A stretch of DNA of 5,230 nucleotides from Saprospiraceae bacterium. GTDB lineage: Bacteria > Bacteroidota > Bacteroidia > Chitinophagales > Saprospiraceae. Below, one piece after another: positions 1 to 5,163 of the stretch. The stretch covers positions 1-5,230 of the forward strand of contig JALZWC010000776.1 in NCBI GenBank assembly GCA_023300255.1, read 5' to 3'. Numbering within the stretch: the first letter of the stretch is position 1; every line of letters begins with the position of its first letter. The notes below the pieces were generated by a model. It had not been told where the DNA came from. It ran no database searches and worked only from the letters and a program-made list of their open reading frames with translations. The position numbers were made by a program, and so were the translations under genes.

Positions 1-941
1 ATACCATAGGCGGTAATCATCGTAAGAAAGACCTGTTTTTTGGTTTTACTTACCTCCGAAAAAACAGCTATTTTTTTACTCAATTGGCTAGCATAGGCTT
101 TTGTGATATTGAATGGTGTTCTCTGAAATTTCATTTCACATAAATTAATCACTTGGTCATTACGGTCAATTAATAAATCAATTTGAATACCATCTAAGCT
201 ATCATTTCCTCGAAAAATGAAACTAGATTCTTCCGAATAGATACCACCAATTTCTAAGGCTTTTTTGATTTTGTCAATATGTTTAAGGCATAGACTCTCA
301 AAAGCATATCCACTCCATGCACTAAAAGTAGAGGTTTGACTTAAAGCCTTCCAAGCATCTTTTACATTCCTTTTTTGCTGTTCTATAAAGTGCAAGTAAA
401 ATAGAGAATATTCATCCGTCAGCCGATACAACTTATCCTTACTCTTCTTACCAAAGGGATAATAATCTGATAGGAAACCAGAATGTTTTAATTCCTCTAA
501 TACTTTTGTTATGCCGCCGCCATCTTTTAGTTTTCCTACTTTAATAATATCGGCTCTAGTCAGTCCTTTCCATTTAGTAGATAGGGCTCTAATAACCGCT
601 ATGTGCGTATCCGAATGTTCAAATAAGGCAGGATAAAGATTAGTAAATTCATCCGCTAGTAAACCCTCTTCGGAAAAGCATATCTCCTCAATATTCTGAA
701 TGGCACTTTTACCAGCTTTTATTTCTTTCAAATAATGAGGAATCCCTCCCATTATCATATAGATCAGTAGGATGTGATAACGGTTTAATTTTACTTTTTT
801 GCTTTTTAAAAAGACTTCTGTTTCCGCAAGGGTGAAGGGTTTTAAATTAATTCTTTTAGTGATTCGATTATGCAAGCCTCCTCTGTCTTTAACCACTTTT
901 TGAATCATCCAAGAAGCTGCTGAGCCGCAGATAATAAGGAC
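1..941 (-). pseudogene. AAA+ ATPase with C-terminal DUF234 (PD-(D/E)XK-like) domain, N-terminus lost, interrupted by IS630 element
   Basis: An uninterrupted minus-strand frame of about 313 codons runs from the IS junction to the left edge, where the last residues lie outside the window. It begins in the sensor-1 strand of the ATPase, LVLIICGSAASWM (about 903-941), followed by the family motif MGGIPHYL (729-752). A winged-helix-like stretch follows (about 490-620, LTRADIIKVGKL). A nuclease-like C-terminal domain has the Asp of IDLLIDR (177-179) and the EMK of CEMKF (129-137). Members of this family (COG1672/DUF234-type) are usually about 380-480 residues with Walker A and B motifs at the N-terminus; these are absent here. 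They are not found on the far side of the IS either, where only 80 bp separate it from rlmB. The first ATG lies inside the conserved SWM motif, so no functional product is expected. These ATPases are common accessory genes of uncertain role, possibly DNA-related or defensive. Confidence 0.88.
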
Positions 942-943
942 TA

Positions 944-973
944 AGTAGGTGATATTAAATAATCGACACTTTT
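944..973 (+). repeat. Left terminal inverted repeat of the IS630 element
   Basis: Begins AGTAGGTG directly after the TA duplicate and ends in CGACACTTTT. It matches the reverse complement of 1998-2027 at 27 of 30 positions; the only differences are the three bases at 952-954. The transposase stop codon (972-974) overlaps its inner end. Confidence 0.92.
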
Positions 974-1589
974 ATGAATTGAAATTGATTGTAAAATCAC
1001 CTCCAAATTTGATTAAAATATTGTCAACAGCTGCTTCAAGAGTTTTCAAATTTTTATAGTCACGAGGCTTTAGCCATTCGTATTTCATTTTCCGCCAAAG
1101 CGTCTCAATTATATTCAAATGAGGGCTATATCGAGGTAGGTAAAAAATGTAAGTATCTAGTTCTTCCCACTCTTTGATTTTATTGTGGAATTCATCGCTA
1201 TGATGTACTGTTGCATTGTCGATAACAATTGCTGTTCTTTGAGTTGTATTAGAAACAAAATCATCAATAAAAGCTATTATCAGTGGTGCAGTGGCAGAAC
1301 CGTAAAAGGAATAGGCTTCTAAGTTATTATTTCGAGACATTAAGCCAAATATGTTTAGCCTTTTACTTCTTTTTGTTACCATTCGAATAGGCTGGTTGAC
1401 TTGCTGCCATCCATAAGGAATAGTAGGCGTTAAACTGAAACCGCTTTCGTCTGCAAAATAAACGTTCATATAGCCTTCGTTTTCAAGCCATAGCAATTCT
1501 TTTAACTGTTGAATCTTTGCCTTGTATTCTTCAGGAAATTGTAAACTTTTTAAGCACTTTCTAAATCGGCGCCAAGTGTATTTGAGTTT
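972..1589 (-). CDS. IS630 transposase, catalytic half (orfB, DDE domain), made by -1 frameshift from orfA
   Basis: This is the DDE catalytic part of the transposase. In the -1 frame relative to orfA the reading is continuous from the A9 run: KLKYTWRRFRK, then the linker, then the RNase H-like fold. Catalytic residues are the Asp of FADESGF, the Asp of VIDNATVHH and the Glu of LNIIETLW. These are residues 179, 256 and 294 of the 337-residue fused protein, with 37 residues between the last two. The family signature YSPHLNIIETLWRKMK is intact. An in-frame ATG exists at 1494-1496, but starting there would drop the conserved W-R-R-R segment, so independent initiation is unlikely to give an active enzyme. 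It ends with TAA inside the left terminal repeat. A 337-residue product is normal for the family. Confidence 0.93.
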   Translation of the reverse strand, partial: KLKYTWRRFRKCLKSLQFPEEYKAKIQQLKELLWLENEGYMNVYFADESGFSLTPTIPYGWQQVNQPIRMVTKRSKRLNIFGLMSRNNNLEAYSFYGSATAPLIIAFIDDFVSNTTQRTAIVIDNATVHHSDEFHNKIKEWEELDTYIFYLPRYSPHLNIIETLWRKMKYEWLKPRDYKNLKTLEAAVDNILIKFGGDFTINFNS

Positions 1590-1984
1590 TTTTTTAATAG
1601 TCGTTTAAGCATGTGTTTAGTGACGGTAAAACCCAATAAATCACTCAATGTTCCGCAAACATTTTTGAGACTTTGAGGGTCCTCTTTTATAGTTTGTTTT
1701 ACTTGGATAATTTGCTGTTTTGTCAAACTATCTAACTTTGCTTTTATACCTTGACCTTTAACAGTCATTAATCCCATTATGCCATGGTTTTCCCAGTCGT
1801 TAAACCATGTATAAATTGTCCGAGTACGAACCTTATGTAACTTAGCAATTTCGGAAACCACATAGCCATCAAAACTCAATAAAATACTCTGGCAACGATT
1901 TCTAAAATGAGGCTTTGAGTGGTTGCGATATCCTTGTTCTAATGTCTTTTTTTCTTCTTCAGTTAATGTTTCTATTTTTCTCAT
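1550..1984 (-). CDS. IS630 transposase, DNA-binding half (orfA, helix-turn-helix)
   Basis: The 144-residue zero-frame product carries the N-terminal helix-turn-helix region that recognises the IS ends. The segment VVSEIAKLHKVRTRTIYTWFNDW (about residues 42-64) is the first helix-turn-helix, and KNVCGTLSDLLGF to LKRLLKK (about 106-131) resembles the second. The ATG at 1982-1984 is preferred: an in-frame TTG at 1997-1999 would also be possible but lies in the terminal repeat. After the A9 run the zero frame continues only 13 codons (NSNTLGADLESA then stop) with no family similarity. The functional protein is therefore the orfA-orfB fusion, and the short product may act as a regulator, as in other frameshifting IS elements. 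Confidence 0.9.
   Translation of the reverse strand: MRKIETLTEEEKKTLEQGYRNHSKPHFRNRCQSILLSFDGYVVSEIAKLHKVRTRTIYTWFNDWENHGIMGLMTVKGQGIKAKLDSLTKQQIIQVKQTIKEDPQSLKNVCGTLSDLLGFTVTKHMLKRLLKKNSNTLGADLESA
1587..1595 (-). other. Slippery A9 run for -1 frameshift between orfA and orfB
   Basis: On the coding (minus) strand nine A are followed by C. The zero-frame codons are TTA AAA AAA AAC, which contains the classical A_AAA_AAC heptamer. Stepping back one base gives AAA CTC AAA TAC and continues directly into the conserved orfB reading KLKYTWRR. Both ribosomal -1 slippage and transcriptional slippage on the run would restore the fusion. No stimulatory pseudoknot or stem was worked out. A recent inactivating mutation is possible, but it is less likely because the site fits a known IS630 strategy. 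Confidence 0.75.
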
Positions 1985-1997
1985 GACTGCAAGATAC

Positions 1998-2027
1998 AAA
2001 AGTGTCGATTATTTAAATACACCTACT
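1998..2027 (-). repeat. Right terminal inverted repeat of the IS630 element
   Basis: Partner of 944-973, with 8 identical bases, 3 mismatches, then 19 identical bases counted from the outer end. It lies upstream of the transposase start at 1984, so it would also carry any native promoter of the IS. No good TAnnTTTG box was seen in it. Confidence 0.92.
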
Positions 2028-2059
2028 TAGTCGCTTTTTCCTTTAAAACCAAATAAAGC

Positions 2060-2106
2060 TAAACAACAAAACAATTCATCCGATCACTCCAAAGTGGTCG
2101 AATGAA
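2060..2106 (-). terminator. Rho-independent terminator of rlmB
   Basis: Eleven bases after the rlmB stop, the minus-strand transcript can fold TTCATTCGACCACT with AGTGATCGGATGAA around a TTGG loop (2075-2106). There is one U-G pair and one C-A mismatch. The T-rich tail TTGTTTTGTTGTTT (2061-2074) follows immediately. The hairpin survived the IS insertion, whose right end is about 45 bp further on. Confidence 0.72.
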
Positions 2107-2116
2107 ACGTGCAAAC

Positions 2117-2890
2117 CTATTCCGGCGCCACCACCACCTTATCCAATCGCTGCATCACCACCTCATACAACATAATCCCCGTAGCAACAGACACATTCAA
2201 AGAATCCGTCTTACCCACCTGTGGAATAATAAAAGTCTCATCCACCATCTTCAAAATAGAAGGACTAACACCTCGATCCTCTGCACCAATGATAATAGCA
2301 GTAGGAACCGTAAAGTCTACATGGTGGATGCCTTTTTCTGCGTATAAATCACTAGCATATACCCGCACCCCTGAATTCTTTAAAAATTCCACCGTTGCGA
2401 CAATACTAGCCTCCTTACAAACAGGAATTTGCAATAAAGCACCCGCAGAAACCTTAATTGCATCAGAATTAATTTGAGCAGATTTTTTTCTTGGAATCAC
2501 GATTGCATTTACGCCCATAGCCTCTGCCGTTCTAGCGATGGCGCCAAAATTCCGCACATCTGTAATACCATCTAATAATAGAAATAATGGCACTTTAGAC
2601 TGCTCATATATTTGCGGTAAAATATCTTCTAACTTTTGGTATTCAATTAAGGATAGGAAAGCGACTACCCCTTGGTGATTTCCATCAACCATTCTAGCAA
2701 TTCGCTCTTTAGGCAATTGCTGTAGCGGAATACGCCGATCTTTACAAAGATGTCGAATCTCTATTTCTATAGGCCCTTTGAAGCCTTGCTGAATAACGAC
2801 CTTATCGATCGTCTTGCCTGACTTGATCGCATCCAAAACAGGGTGCCGACCAAAAATCATAGTACTGGAACTATCATTGGAATTTCTCAT
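2117..2890 (-). CDS. rlmB: 23S rRNA (guanosine-2251-2'-O)-methyltransferase, TrmH/SpoU family
   Basis: By family, the enzyme methylates the ribose 2'-O of G2251 (E. coli numbering) in the P-loop of 23S rRNA using S-adenosylmethionine; it is cytosolic and probably dimeric. The N-terminal RNA-binding substrate domain begins MIFGRHPVLDAIKSGK and runs to about residue 90. The SPOUT knot domain follows with three SpoU motifs: LDGITDVRNFGAIART (N114, R120), IIIGAEDRGVS (E204) and DSLNVSVATGIMLYE (N232). The length of 257 residues is normal (E. coli 243). Three in-frame ATG are possible: 2906-2908, 2888-2890 and 2858-2860. The first lies upstream of a good promoter box, so it is unlikely. 2890 gives the short N-terminal extension usual in Bacteroidota; 2860 would leave a longer untranslated leader. 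RlmB and its paralogue TrmH-like methyltransferases are hard to separate exactly, but the N-terminal substrate domain supports RlmB. Confidence 0.93.
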   Translation of the reverse strand: MRNSNDSSSTMIFGRHPVLDAIKSGKTIDKVVIQQGFKGPIEIEIRHLCKDRRIPLQQLPKERIARMVDGNHQGVVAFLSLIEYQKLEDILPQIYEQSKVPLFLLLDGITDVRNFGAIARTAEAMGVNAIVIPRKKSAQINSDAIKVSAGALLQIPVCKEASIVATVEFLKNSGVRVYASDLYAEKGIHHVDFTVPTAIIIGAEDRGVSPSILKMVDETFIIPQVGKTDSLNVSVATGIMLYEVVMQRLDKVVVAPE

Positions 2891-2896
2891 TAAGGA

Positions 2897-2904
2897 CAAA
2901 GATA
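2897..2904 (-). promoter_or_regulatory. Candidate Bacteroidota-type -7 box before rlmB
   Basis: The minus strand reads TATCTTTG, an exact match to the Bacteroidota TAnnTTTG -7 consensus. No clear TTG element is seen about 19 bp upstream. If used, transcription would start near 2892, excluding the ATG at 2908, leaving the ATG at 2890 almost leaderless and the ATG at 2860 with a leader of about 30 nt. Confidence 0.42.
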
Positions 2905-2989
2905 ACATTGTCTTTAAAACGGAAGGCTTATTTTTTTAAAAACTAGGAAAAAAAGAAGGAGGGAGCGTAAAAAAGAGAGGAAAGGTGCA

Positions 2990-3079
2990 TCAATCGCTTT
3001 GAACTACTGATCCAATAAAGACATAATCAGTGTCTTTAGCAATGAAAATTAAATAGCGGTGCCTCTTGGCTCCATTTGT
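2990..3079 (-). pseudogene. Possible remnant or frameshifted small coding sequence (unrecognised)
   Basis: The minus strand has 29 open codons before TGA (2990-2992). The translation looks protein-like, RHRYLIFIAKDTDYVFIG followed by SVVQSD, with an alternating hydrophobic beta pattern and ordinary codon use. There is no start codon in frame, and a stop lies directly upstream. A short overlapping frame begins at ATG 3088-3090 (MKVKQMEPRG); a single -1 shift near 3060 would fuse it to this segment and give a protein of about 33 residues. I do not recognise the family. It could be a decayed gene or chance. It lies between the 3137 gene and rlmB on the same strand. Confidence 0.25.
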
Positions 3080-3125
3080 TTAACTTTCATTCTTTAGATA
3101 ATGTGGTCTAGACCGACAAAATCGA

Positions 3126-3145
3126 ATTAGTATAGATTAGTATAC
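3126..3145 (+). repeat. Tandem 10-bp duplication at the end of the small hypothetical gene
   Basis: ATTAGTATAG is followed immediately by ATTAGTATAC: two adjacent copies differing only in the last base. The stop codon (3137-3139) lies in the second copy, so the duplication does not alter the encoded protein. It probably arose by slippage. Confidence 0.6.
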
Positions 3146-3403
3146 ATCAAAGCGATTGACGTACTGAAGTTGTGTTGTGCTGTTCTGAATAAGATCAATA
3201 TTTAGCGTACAGTTTTCGTATCGTAACGCCAAGGTTTGGATCGAGTGTTCTTGATCTAACGTAGCATTATGAACGATATGTTGTTCAATAAAAGCGCCTA
3301 CTTGAGCAGCTAAATGCTCCATCAGCTCTTGAATAATATTCAAGTAATTTCCTGAATTCATCAAACCTACTGTAATTGCTAACTTGATCTCGCGAATATT
3401 CAT
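3137..3403 (-). CDS. Small hypothetical protein, 88 residues
   Basis: I do not recognise this protein. It has no signal peptide, transmembrane segment or cysteine cluster (one Cys). The N-terminal half looks helical (NYLNIIQELMEHLAAQVGAF, about residues 19-38). The C-terminal half is richer in beta-type residues (TLALRYENCTLNIDLI) and ends VNRFDVY. Codon use resembles that of the neighbouring genes, which supports real coding, but the length is near the limit where chance frames occur. The ATG is not preceded by a recognisable ribosome binding site. A 10-bp tandem repeat (3126-3145) spans its stop codon. It is oriented like rlmB but separated from it by over 240 bp, so an operon is unlikely. 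Upstream it faces a 540-bp intergenic region shared with the divergent 3944 gene. Confidence 0.5.
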   Translation of the reverse strand: MNIREIKLAITVGLMNSGNYLNIIQELMEHLAAQVGAFIEQHIVHNATLDQEHSIQTLALRYENCTLNIDLIQNSTTQLQYVNRFDVY

Positions 3404-3551
3404 AATGAATGCTATTTGTAATGTCCCTTCTTGGGAGCTTTTTATTCTAATTAAAACTGATTTACCTACCCGTATATTTTGGAGCCTATTTTAAAGTATT
3501 GTTAAAACTTTATAGCTCTGCAACTCTATTTCGTACTTAATTTAAAGTGTA

Positions 3552-3577
3552 ACACACTTCTATTACTATAGTGTGTG
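3552..3577. repeat. Hairpin-forming inverted repeat
   Basis: ACACAC and CTAT (3552-3557, 3560-3563) pair with ATAG and TGTGTG (3568-3577) around TACT, with a two-base bulge. No T-run follows on either strand, so it is not a canonical terminator. A role as an operator is possible but unsupported. Confidence 0.45.
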
Positions 3578-3598
3578 ATTTATACAATATGTAACCCC

Positions 3599-3653
3599 TT
3601 TCAAAAATGTTTTTTTGAAAAAATTATAATTTTACATATGTATAATGTAAAAT
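3599..3653. repeat. Two adjacent perfect AT-rich inverted repeats
   Basis: TTTCAAAAA (3599-3607) pairs with TTTTTGAAA (3612-3620). Eight bases further on, ATTTTACAT (3629-3637) pairs with ATGTAAAAT (3645-3653), and its centre contains the palindrome TACATATGTA (3633-3642). Perfect 9-bp arms make them operator- or cruciform-like, though AT-rich DNA produces such dyads by chance more often. Confidence 0.45.
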
Positions 3654-3800
3654 GGCCGTCTTGTTTTAAGGAATCGTTTTGTAGAGAGGAGTAAAAACTG
3701 GGGAGAAAATGTAGAGAGGTTTGCAATTGAGACGCTATAAAGCTAAGGTGGTCACAAATCAAGGAAAAAAAATCTTTTTAAAATAGCTGTTTTCATTTTC

Positions 3801-3808
3801 TATCTTTA
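3801..3808 (+). promoter_or_regulatory. Weak candidate -7 box for the 3944 gene
   Basis: TATCTTTA differs from the Bacteroidota TAnnTTTG consensus only in the last base. There is no clear -33 TTG; a T-run lies at 3775-3779. If real, it would give a transcript with about 130 nt of leader carrying the three hairpins at 3840-3928. Confidence 0.3.
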
Positions 3809-3839
3809 CGAATTTTTGAGTAGCAATAGAGTTACTAAG

Positions 3840-3928
3840 CATTGGCTTTAGCCAATGGGAAATTGAACCTGTCTGCCGTTGGCTTTGCCAGGCAGGCAAA
3901 GAGGCACTGGGACACAGAGATTGCCTCT
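3840..3928 (+). promoter_or_regulatory. Structured leader: three consecutive hairpins before the DUF1569-like gene
   Basis: Hairpin 1 is CATTGGC-TTTA-GCCAATG (3840-3857), a perfect 7-bp stem. Hairpin 2 is CTGCC..TGGC-TTT-GCCA.GGCAG (3873-3895), a 9-bp stem with a two-base bulge. Hairpin 3 is AGAGGCA (3900-3906) with TGCCTCT (3922-3928). Hairpins 1 and 2 share the core TTGGCTTT(A)GCCA. The block is about 53 per cent G+C, well above the AT-rich DNA around it, and ends 15 bases before the start codon. It may be a cis-regulatory leader or a dispersed intergenic repeat. It matches no riboswitch class I can name. Confidence 0.45.
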
Positions 3929-3943
3929 ATCAAACAATAATAT

Positions 3944-4417
3944 ATGTCATCAACACATCAATCTTTTTTAAAAGGAGAAGCTTTGTCTTTATTGCGAGAA
4001 CTGAAAGAAGACGCTGTCGCAAAATTTGGCGTACTGACGCCTCAGCACATGGTAGAACATCTAATATGGGTGACGAAAACAACGATCGGCAGAAAAGGGG
4101 AGCCAGAGGGAGAACCGACCAAGAGTCATTTATATTTTCAAAAGTTTATTAATGAGGGTGCGATCTTTCAATACAAACCTAAAGAAGGAGCTAGTCAAGC
4201 AGACTTACAAGCTTTAAAATATGGCTCTCTAGTAGAAGCTGTTGCCCAAGTGGAGCCTGCCATTGATCGTTTGTATAAACATTACGAAGATAATCCTGGT
4301 GCTATCGCTTATAATTCAATGATGGGGGAGTTAACTCAAGATCAATTAGAGTTGTTTCATGCGCAGCATTATCGTTGGCATTTGCACCAGTTTGGCTTAA
4401 TAGAGGATTTTGCGTAA
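3944..4417 (+). CDS. DUF1569/DinB-like putative metal-binding protein
   Basis: This 157-residue soluble protein looks like the DinB/YfiT four-helix-bundle superfamily, DUF1569 branch. The best evidence is the C-terminal signature GELTQDQLELFHAQHYRWHL followed by HQFGL (residues 128-152), which resembles the DUF1569 pattern G.L...Q...F...H..HH..QFG. The first-helix motif HMVEHLIW (35-42) also fits. H39, H142 and H146 are the likely metal triad of this superfamily. Biochemical function is unknown; relatives include thiol-dependent transferases and many uncharacterised proteins. There is no signal peptide or membrane segment. The ATG at 3944 follows an AT-rich spacer without a Shine-Dalgarno sequence, as usual in Bacteroidota. 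It is preceded by a structured leader and followed by a long hairpin, so it is probably monocistronic. Confidence 0.75.
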   Translation: MSSTHQSFLKGEALSLLRELKEDAVAKFGVLTPQHMVEHLIWVTKTTIGRKGEPEGEPTKSHLYFQKFINEGAIFQYKPKEGASQADLQALKYGSLVEAVAQVEPAIDRLYKHYEDNPGAIAYNSMMGELTQDQLELFHAQHYRWHLHQFGLIEDFA

Positions 4418-4445
4418 GATTTTTATTAGGGCGCCTTTTTGTCCA

Positions 4446-4487
4446 GCAACTCCCCGTTTTAATTGTCGAATTAAAACGGGAAGTTGT
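4446..4487 (+). terminator. Long hairpin after the DUF1569-like gene, probable terminator or 3' end structure
   Basis: CAACTCCCCGTTTTAATT (4447-4464) pairs with AATTAAAACGGGAAGTTG (4469-4486) around GTCG. It has 17 pairs and one C-A mismatch, plus an outer G-U. It starts 29 bases after the stop codon. It lacks a following T-run on either strand; a TTTTT run instead precedes it (4436-4441 region). Its position and strength suggest an mRNA end or stabiliser, but classical rho-independent termination is not certain. Confidence 0.55.
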
Positions 4488-4668
4488 CTAAAATGGGAAC
4501 TGCTAATCTTTTTGGTTTATAACGATATACAGATAGCCTCAACTATGCATAAATTACTTCCAGAGCTAATTAAGAATTAGACTAATTGCTAAGATTATTT
4601 ATTGATACTATAGCCAATAGGCAGAGTTACCGAACAATACCCAAAAAAAACACGACACTTTATACAAT

Positions 4669-5127
4669 ATGAACGACCTAACAAAACAACTATTCAAAGA
4701 ATTACACGATCAACCATATTCTAAAAATATGGTGATGCCTCCGCCTTTTATGAAAGACTTAGACATGCAATTTCTAAGCTATGATGCAGGTAAAGGAGCG
4801 AAAATATCTTTCCCTGTTAGAGCGGCTTACAATAATCCGATGGGCGTTACTTTTGGTGGGTACTTTGGTATTTTCTTTGACGCTGCATTTGGCCCATTTT
4901 CTGGCATAACAGCTAAAGGACCAACGACTAGTATGGATTTGAATATCTGCTTTTTGAAGTCCTTATCTCCAAAAGATAAAGAGCTCATCATTGATGTGGA
5001 AGTGGTTAGCCATTCTAAATCTTATCTATTGTTACATGCAAAGGCATATAAAGGAGATAATGTTTTAGTAGCAACGGCCAACTCTCGAATGTTGATATTG
5101 GATCTTAGTAGAGCAGGGAAAAAATAA
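4669..5127 (+). CDS. PaaI-like hotdog-fold thioesterase family protein
   Basis: The 152-residue protein has the layout of single-domain PaaI/4HBT acyl-CoA thioesterases, which hydrolyse acyl- or aryl-CoA thioesters in the cytosol. The central helix region NNPMGVTFGGYFGIFFDAAF (55-74) corresponds to the family N..G..HGG....D.A pattern. D71 is the likely catalytic acid and N56 is retained, but the usual HGG histidine is Phe (F62). Next comes TTSMDLNICFLKSL (86-99), the T.dl.i.fLrp strand, then the strands IIDVEVVSHSKSYLLLHAKAY and VLVATANSRMLIL. The length is normal for the family. The ATG at 4669 has no Shine-Dalgarno sequence. The actual substrate cannot be read from the sequence, and no phenylacetate-pathway gene lies beside it. 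About 180 bp and a strong hairpin separate it from the upstream gene, so it is probably transcribed separately. Confidence 0.8.
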   Translation: MNDLTKQLFKELHDQPYSKNMVMPPPFMKDLDMQFLSYDAGKGAKISFPVRAAYNNPMGVTFGGYFGIFFDAAFGPFSGITAKGPTTSMDLNICFLKSLSPKDKELIIDVEVVSHSKSYLLLHAKAYKGDNVLVATANSRMLILDLSRAGKK

Positions 5128-5163
5128 GCTATCTTAGGGACCAGGAATTAAATAACCTACCAG

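Larger units (their letters stand above)
944..2027 (-). mobile_element. Complete IS630-family insertion sequence, 1084 bp
   Basis: The element is bounded by 30-bp imperfect inverted repeats and flanked on both sides by TA (942-943 and 2028-2029), the expected IS630/Tc1-type target duplication. It contains one minus-strand transposase split over two frames (orfA 1550-1984, orfB 972-1589). Joining the flanks without the IS and one TA gives GACTAGTC, a palindromic 8-mer with the CTAG core favoured by IS630-type elements. Both ends, all three DDE residues and the frameshift site are intact, so the element looks recently active. It separates the rlmB terminator from the ATPase remnant. Confidence 0.95.
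3404..3943. other. Divergent intergenic region, 540 bp, no convincing gene
   Basis: No credible open frame was found on either strand. The left two thirds is AT-rich and holds several perfect dyads (3552-3577, 3599-3620, 3629-3653) and a 10-bp direct repeat TGTAGAGAGG at 3680-3689 and 3710-3719, exactly 30 bp apart. The right part holds a weak promoter-like box and a hairpin block before the 3944 gene. No tRNA or rRNA pattern was recognised. Both flanking genes point away from it, so it should contain both their promoters. Confidence 0.6.

Noticed and set aside
972..1496. A separate 174-residue transposase gene starting at the ATG at 1494-1496
   Set aside because: The -1 frame is open and conserved back to the A9 run, including the W-R-R segment, so the Met is internal to the fused transposase.
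2102..2477. Plus-strand open frames of 81 and 122 codons antisense to the end of rlmB
   Set aside because: They are shadows of rlmB, with His/Arg-rich or otherwise unnatural composition, while rlmB itself carries all family motifs.
3105..3114. Palindrome GGTCTAGACC as terminator or operator of the small gene
   Set aside because: It has no loop, no T-tail and no second copy; a single 10-bp palindrome is weak evidence.
3599..3620. Hairpin TTTCAAAAA/TTTTTGAAA as a terminator
   Set aside because: The stem is pure A/T except one pair, no T-run follows on either strand, and no gene ends nearby.
3404..3943. tRNA, other RNA gene or CRISPR array in the largest intergenic region
   Set aside because: No cloverleaf, no T-loop-type sequence and no regularly spaced direct repeats beyond one pair were found.
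4652..4662. CGACACTTT before the thioesterase gene resembles the inner IS630 end
   Set aside because: Only nine bases match and the outer end of the terminal repeat is missing, so there is no support for an IS remnant.
3579..4671. Shared 13-mer TTTATACAATATG at 3579-3591 and at the start of the thioesterase gene (4659-4671)
   Set aside because: In the first copy the ATG is followed at once by TAA, no gene follows, and similarity stops outside the 13-mer; probably chance in AT-rich DNA.
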